In this document: one piece after another, positions 60,035-64,000 of the stretch
How positions within the stretch are numbered: position 1 is the stretch's first letter
Layout: the number at the start of each line of letters is the position of its first letter
NCBI RefSeq assembly: GCF_009617755.1
Contig: NZ_BGZH01000001.1
Location: 806,001-870,000 of the forward strand
Origin: Marinobacter salsuginis
GTDB lineage: Bacteria > Pseudomonadota > Gammaproteobacteria > Pseudomonadales > Oleiphilaceae
Direction: 5' to 3'
DNA: 64,000 bases
The notes under the pieces: generated by a model
The model's database searches: none
Told to the model about the DNA's origin: nothing
Seen by the model: only the letters and a program-made list of their open reading frames with translations
Made by a program: the position numbers and the translations under genes

Positions 60035-61129
60035 ATGCGTTTGCACCGGCGGACCCTTCTCAAAGCATCCGTTGGCGGTGGTATTGCACTGGCCCTGACC
60101 GGCTGTTCAATGCTTCCGCGAAAAGCCTCGGGCGAACCAGACCACTATGCCGGCGCCATCGGCTTGCCGGATGGCAGCTTTGGCGTCAGCGCGTTCGATC
60201 GCACCGGTAACGTCCTCTGGCAAACGCCGGTTCAAACACGCTGCCACAGCGGGTGCAACCGGCCTGCCAGGGGCGAAACCCTTTTCTTTGATCGTCGCCC
60301 CGGATGGTCGTTTTATGTGTTCGATACAACGACCGGAGCTTTCAAACACCGCATAGACGCGGCAGCCGGCGAGCACTTCGTGGGCCACGGTGTTTTTTCC
60401 CTGGATGGCCGCTGGCTATACGTAACCGCCAGCCGGTACGAACAGGGCGAAGGCATTATTGCGGTATACGACGCGGAAAAGGAGTACCAGCGAACCGATA
60501 CCTTCGATCTTAACGGCATTGGTCCCCACGAGCTGACCATGCACCCGGACGGCGAAACCCTGGTGATCGGACTCGGGGGTATCCTGACCCACCCAGACTA
60601 CGACCGTATAAAGCTGAATCTGGATACCATGGATCCTGCCCTGCTTCTGATGAATCGTCATTCCGGCAAAATCGTTGGCCGTTTCAAGCCGCCCCATCAT
60701 CAGCAAAGTGCCCGCCATGTAAGCGTCAGCGGGAGTGGCCGAGTGTACGTGGCCTTTCAATATCAGGGACCGCAGTACGAAACGCCGCCCCTACTGGCGC
60801 GCCTTGAACAGGGAAAACTGCGGGAATACCGATTCGATGCGGACACCCAGAAAGCTATGGCCAACTACATAGCCAGTGTCGTTGCCCATCCAGAGAACGA
60901 CCTTGTTGCTGCTGCCTCACCTGTTGGTGGCACAGCCATTATCTTCAGGGGCAGTACCGGTGAACTGGTGAACCGCGCCTCCATCGCCGATTGCGCCGGT
61001 GTCCAGGCCCTTGCCGGGGGCGACTTCCTGATCTCCTCCGGCCAGGGCAAGCTGGTTCGGATGGGCGCTACCACACCGGCCAGGGAACTGGCAGATCTTC
61101 CTGTTTACTGGGATCACCATCTGGTCTGA
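60035..61129 (+). CDS. DUF1513 Tat-exported lipoprotein
   Basis: The 364-residue protein starts MRLHRRTLLKASVGGG, a twin-arginine signal, with a lipobox ALTGC. The mature part has repeated beta-strand blades (PDGSFGVSAFDRTGNVLW, FSLDGRWLYVTAS, RHVSVSGSGRVYVAF), a beta-propeller pattern typical of DUF1513. It is the last gene of the imelysin operon. The ATG at 60035 is chosen because GGAGG lies upstream and the signal begins there. Confidence 0.88.
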   Translation: MRLHRRTLLKASVGGGIALALTGCSMLPRKASGEPDHYAGAIGLPDGSFGVSAFDRTGNVLWQTPVQTRCHSGCNRPARGETLFFDRRPGWSFYVFDTTTGAFKHRIDAAAGEHFVGHGVFSLDGRWLYVTASRYEQGEGIIAVYDAEKEYQRTDTFDLNGIGPHELTMHPDGETLVIGLGGILTHPDYDRIKLNLDTMDPALLLMNRHSGKIVGRFKPPHHQQSARHVSVSGSGRVYVAFQYQGPQYETPPLLARLEQGKLREYRFDADTQKAMANYIASVVAHPENDLVAAASPVGGTAIIFRGSTGELVNRASIADCAGVQALAGGDFLISSGQGKLVRMGATTPARELADLPVYWDHHLV

Positions 61130-61212
61130 TTAGTGGCAACCACCGTACTCCGGACTTAAGGATACCGGTCCATACTGGTATCCTTCTGACTCATTTTCCG
61201 GAGGACAGCGGT

Positions 61213-62526
61213 TTGCCCGAGAGCAGAAAGGACACCATCGACCAGCTTTACAGCCTGATTGCCAACGAAGAAGACGCACGGGTCTGCAAAGACATTCCGG
61301 AGGAAGCCTGTCGCGAGGTGCCCCGAAATTTCTTCCTGATTCTCGCCAGCAACGTACTGACCAAGCTGGGCGATCTCCTCATCAGCCCCAAAACCGTCCT
61401 GGCCTGGTTGATGAGTGCCATAGGTGCTCCTGCGCTGGTGGCCTGGCTGGTTCCGATCCGCGAATCCGGCTCTCTCGTTCCACAAATGGTCATCGCAGCC
61501 TGGGTGCGCCGCAAACCCGTTCGCAAGTGGTTCTGGACCCTCGGAAGTTTCGGCCAGGCTGCAAGTGTTGTGGCCATGGCGGCGAGCATCTGGTTTTTCG
61601 AGGGCTATGTCGCAGGTTCCGGGATCATAGCCGCCCTCATTGTGTTTTCCCTGGCCCGAGGATTCTGCTCAGTATCCATGAAAGATGTTCAGGGCAAATG
61701 CATTCCGAAAACCCGCAGGGGGAGACTTGGCGGACTGGCCTCTACCATTGGCGGCACGGCCACCGTTGTGCTGACCGCCCTCCTGTTCTGGGAACGCGGC
61801 GACCCGACCATTGCCTTCTATACCGTGCTACTACTTCTGGCCGGTGTTCTCTGGGTCATTGCCGGGTTCCTGTTTGCCGGAGTGGAAGAGTATGAAGGTG
61901 AAACCGGAGGTGGCGGTAACGCCATCACCGAAGCGTTCCAAAGCCTTTCCCTGCTCCGCGATGATGCACCGTTCAGACACTTCGTGATCACCCGGGCGCT
62001 TTTACTTTGCTCGGCCCTGGCGTCGCCCTACTTCGTGGTGCTTGCACAGAAGGAGTCCGACATTGGCTGGATGCTGGGTATCTTCCTATTGGCCAGCAGT
62101 CTGGCCAGTTCCCTCAGTGCCAGCTTCTGGGGCTGGGCCGCGGACACCTCAAGCCGTAGAGTCATGATACGTGGTGCTGCCATGGCCAGCGGAGTGTGTC
62201 TGCTCGTCGGTTTTACCGCGCTGTTTATCGGGACGGAAATCGGCAGTGTATGGTTTTACCCGGTCGCCTTTTTCGTTCTGAGCATAGCCCACGCCGGCGT
62301 CAGGCTGGGGCGCAAAACCTACTTGGTGGATATGGCAGGCGGCAACAAACGCACCGATTACACAGCGGTGAGCAACACGGTCATTGGTGTTCTTCTGCTG
62401 GTTACCGGCGGCCTGACCGCCCTCGTATCGATGATCTCAGAGGTAGCAGTGATTATTGTTCTGGGTCTGATGGGGCTGGCAGGGATGTTCAGCGCAATCC
62501 GCCTGAAGGAAGTCACCGAGGACTGA
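61213..62526 (+). CDS. MFS transporter starting at TTG
   Basis: The 437-residue membrane protein has about 12 helices after an N-terminal cytoplasmic stretch of about 40 residues (ESRKDTIDQLYSLIANEEDA). The frame is open further upstream inside the preceding gene, but a TTG at 61213 preceded by GGAGGA at 7 bases is the best start. The substrate is unknown. It follows the imelysin operon on the same strand by 83 bases and may be co-expressed. Confidence 0.82.
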   Translation: MPESRKDTIDQLYSLIANEEDARVCKDIPEEACREVPRNFFLILASNVLTKLGDLLISPKTVLAWLMSAIGAPALVAWLVPIRESGSLVPQMVIAAWVRRKPVRKWFWTLGSFGQAASVVAMAASIWFFEGYVAGSGIIAALIVFSLARGFCSVSMKDVQGKCIPKTRRGRLGGLASTIGGTATVVLTALLFWERGDPTIAFYTVLLLLAGVLWVIAGFLFAGVEEYEGETGGGGNAITEAFQSLSLLRDDAPFRHFVITRALLLCSALASPYFVVLAQKESDIGWMLGIFLLASSLASSLSASFWGWAADTSSRRVMIRGAAMASGVCLLVGFTALFIGTEIGSVWFYPVAFFVLSIAHAGVRLGRKTYLVDMAGGNKRTDYTAVSNTVIGVLLLVTGGLTALVSMISEVAVIIVLGLMGLAGMFSAIRLKEVTED

Positions 62527-62531
62527 TCAGG

Positions 62532-62554
62532 GGCACCCTCCTCAGGAGGGTGCC
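62532..62554. terminator. Hairpin between convergent MFS and DUF4870 genes
   Basis: GGCACCCTCC (62532-62541) pairs with GGAGGGTGCC (62545-62554). The three-base loop TCA is the stop codon of the minus-strand gene. There is no strong T-run, so termination efficiency is uncertain. Confidence 0.5.
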
Positions 62555-62907
62555 TTGCCATCGTTCAGAGCCAGAGCGCCTTTGACGATCCGGTAGATGA
62601 TCCAGATAGAAATACCAAGGAGGATGAACCAGCCGATAATAATCGGCGTGGTCACAATGCCAATCACCGTCCAGAGCAGGCCAATCCAGAAGGTGCGGAT
62701 CTGCCAGCGGAAGTGCTGCTCCACCCAGGTATTACGAACATCGTCCAGCTTCACGTAATTGATAATTACACCCACCAGACCGGTAATGCCTCCTACGAAA
62801 AAAGACAGTGCCTGAAGGATATAGACCACCACCGCCAGGTTACGCGCCGGGTCACTGCGGCGGGAAGCGGGATCCGTGTCGGCAGGTATAAACTCCGGTT
62901 CAGCCAA
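62542..62907 (-). CDS. DUF4870-type small membrane protein
   Basis: The 121-residue protein has a polar N-terminus and three hydrophobic segments (about 25-50, 70-90, 92-112) in the DUF4870/Tic20-like pattern (YILQALSFFVGGITGLVGVI, then HFRWQIRTFWIGLLW). The TTG at 62907 is chosen because GGAGAG lies 5 bases upstream; an ATG 13 codons earlier is the alternative. Function is unknown. Confidence 0.75.
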   Translation of the reverse strand: MAEPEFIPADTDPASRRSDPARNLAVVVYILQALSFFVGGITGLVGVIINYVKLDDVRNTWVEQHFRWQIRTFWIGLLWTVIGIVTTPIIIGWFILLGISIWIIYRIVKGALALNDGKAPS

Positions 62908-62975
62908 GACAACTCTCCTATTGATTGGACAATTGGAGTCTAGCACAGCCTCTAGAGTCGATAATCCCGACCCGG

Positions 62976-64000
62976 TCAGTGATTATCCGGACGGTAGCCC
63001 AGGCGGAAACCGCCCCAATGCTTGCCATTCACATAGATCGGCACCGAGAGATCATGCATGATTTCGCCGGTATCCCGTCGATAGGTCTGCAAAAGCATGT
63101 TCTCGGTGTGCTGACCACAGCGGATACCCGTGCGATCGTTGAACAGCCGCTTGCTTCGGCTTTTAACCAGATCCACCTTCGGATCTCCGGTTGGTGCGTG
63201 TGCAAAATCCCGGTTGTGGGTCGGTACATACCCGTCGGGCGCAGCCGCTATGGCAAAGACAATGGCCTCATGGGCGTTCTTCACCTGTTCCTGAATGGCC
63301 GGCAGGTACTGATCAGTAAACTTGTCAAAGCTGCTGGAGTATTTCGGCGGATGCGTGTTCGGGATGGGAGTCCGCGTCTTGTCGAACAGAGCGCTTTCCG
63401 AAAGCTTGCCATCCCGTATGGCCTGCTCGAACATCTGGCCAATCTGGTCAGCGCCGGCTTTTGCCTGATCGAAAAAGGGCCGGTGATAACTTGCTTCGCT
63501 GTTCAAGGCGAATGAAGCATTGGCTTTTTCTGCCAGTTCCATCAGCGTCGCAGCCTGCTCTGCCAGTGAAGAAACGCTGGTATCACTCTCCGAGATCTGG
63601 TCACGCACCGTTTCAATGGCGGAGAACACCTGGGCCAGACTCTGCTCGTTGTTCTGGTCGATCTCGGCAATTCGGGCTACTTGCTGCTGAACCCGGTCCG
63701 ACTGGGAACTGATCTGGTCCAATCGCTCGCCCACGCTCTCAACTGAGGCGAGTCCTTCCTCGATGCTGCGGGCAAGGTCTTCAATGCGAGACACGATCAA
63801 CGTGGTATCGGACCGTATTTCTTCCAGCGTTTCAGCCACTTCCCCCGTCGCCTGGGCTGTTCGGCCCGCCAGTTGGCGCACTTCGTCGGCAACCACTGCG
63901 AAACCGCGCCCCTGATCACCTGCCCTGGCGGCCTCGATGGCCGCATTGAGAGCAAGCAGGTTGGTCTGTTCAGCGATTCCCTGGATTGTGGTGGTTACAC
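62976..64000 (-). CDS. Methyl-accepting chemotaxis protein, partial, with C-terminal sensory domain
   Basis: The reading frame runs off the window end, so the start is missing. The visible part begins in the signalling tip ([20 protein letters not shown], then [15 protein letters not shown]), so unlike most receptors this one has a long region after it: a coiled coil and about 180 further residues (from about [20 protein letters not shown] to [12 protein letters not shown]). That last domain ends [20 protein letters not shown], a Cache/PAS-like pattern seen at the C-terminus of some soluble-sensor receptors. No membrane helix is visible in this part. Confidence 0.88.
   Translation of the reverse strand, partial: VTTTIQGIAEQTNLLALNAAIEAARAGDQGRGFAVVADEVRQLAGRTAQATGEVAETLEEIRSDTTLIVSRIEDLARSIEEGLASVESVGERLDQISSQSDRVQQQVARIAEIDQNNEQSLAQVFSAIETVRDQISESDTSVSSLAEQAATLMELAEKANASFALNSEASYHRPFFDQAKAGADQIGQMFEQAIRDGKLSESALFDKTRTPIPNTHPPKYSSSFDKFTDQYLPAIQEQVKNAHEAIVFAIAAAPDGYVPTHNRDFAHAPTGDPKVDLVKSRSKRLFNDRTGIRCGQHTENMLLQTYRRDTGEIMHDLSVPIYVNGKHWGGFRLGYRPDNH

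Overview
The window looks like chromosomal DNA of a marine gammaproteobacterium, most likely Marinobacter or a close relative. This rests on gene order and protein character (a fimX-serB-parC block as in Pseudomonas, an eight-gene acyclic terpene utilisation cluster, TRAP transporters, a BLUF photoreceptor), not on a marker-gene comparison. I saw no rRNA, tRNA, CRISPR array, prophage or insertion sequence.

Layout. 0-3 kb: the elongation factor P module (efp, its lysyl-ligase epmA, and divergent epmB). 3-7 kb: a PilZ-like protein and a FimX-type REC-PAS-GGDEF-EAL protein with degenerate catalytic motifs. 7-20 kb: serB, parC, a chemoreceptor, a cytochrome b561/YceI pair, a YkuI-like EAL phosphodiesterase, an SLC13 permease and parE. 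20-23 kb: a secreted subtilase lipoprotein whose stop codon overlaps the start of a PrcB-like lipoprotein. 23-27 kb: a TRAP transporter made of a TatT-like lipoprotein, an unusual solute-binding protein and a fused QM permease. 27-41 kb: the atu cluster (atuR divergent from atuABCDEFGH plus a quinone oxidoreductase), for activation, oxidation and carboxylation of citronellyl/geranyl-CoA. 41-56 kb: housekeeping and accessory genes (BLUF, TRIC channel, purine permease plus apt, FAH hydrolase, ABC1 kinase, sirtuin, D-2-hydroxyglutarate dehydrogenase opposite serA, OmpA-like lipoprotein, two hydrolases, a GIY-YIG protein, a DMT exporter, an orphan TRAP-binding lipoprotein, rlmJ). 56-61 kb: a probably Fur-controlled operon of two imelysin-family proteins, a di-heme oxidoreductase and a DUF1513 Tat lipoprotein. 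61-64 kb: an MFS permease, a DUF4870 protein and the 3' part of a chemoreceptor.

The least explained signal is a family of five intergenic hairpin elements, all found between or just after the atu genes. Each has a central core of exactly 54 nt flanked by long inverted arms (28-32 nt, nearly perfect). The cores are conserved between copies but the outer arms are private to each copy. The two core subtypes are themselves related, and each can fold into two small hairpins with TCC-containing loops, so a full element would be a long stem carrying a two-hairpin head. I know of no named element with this architecture, but I could not search for one.
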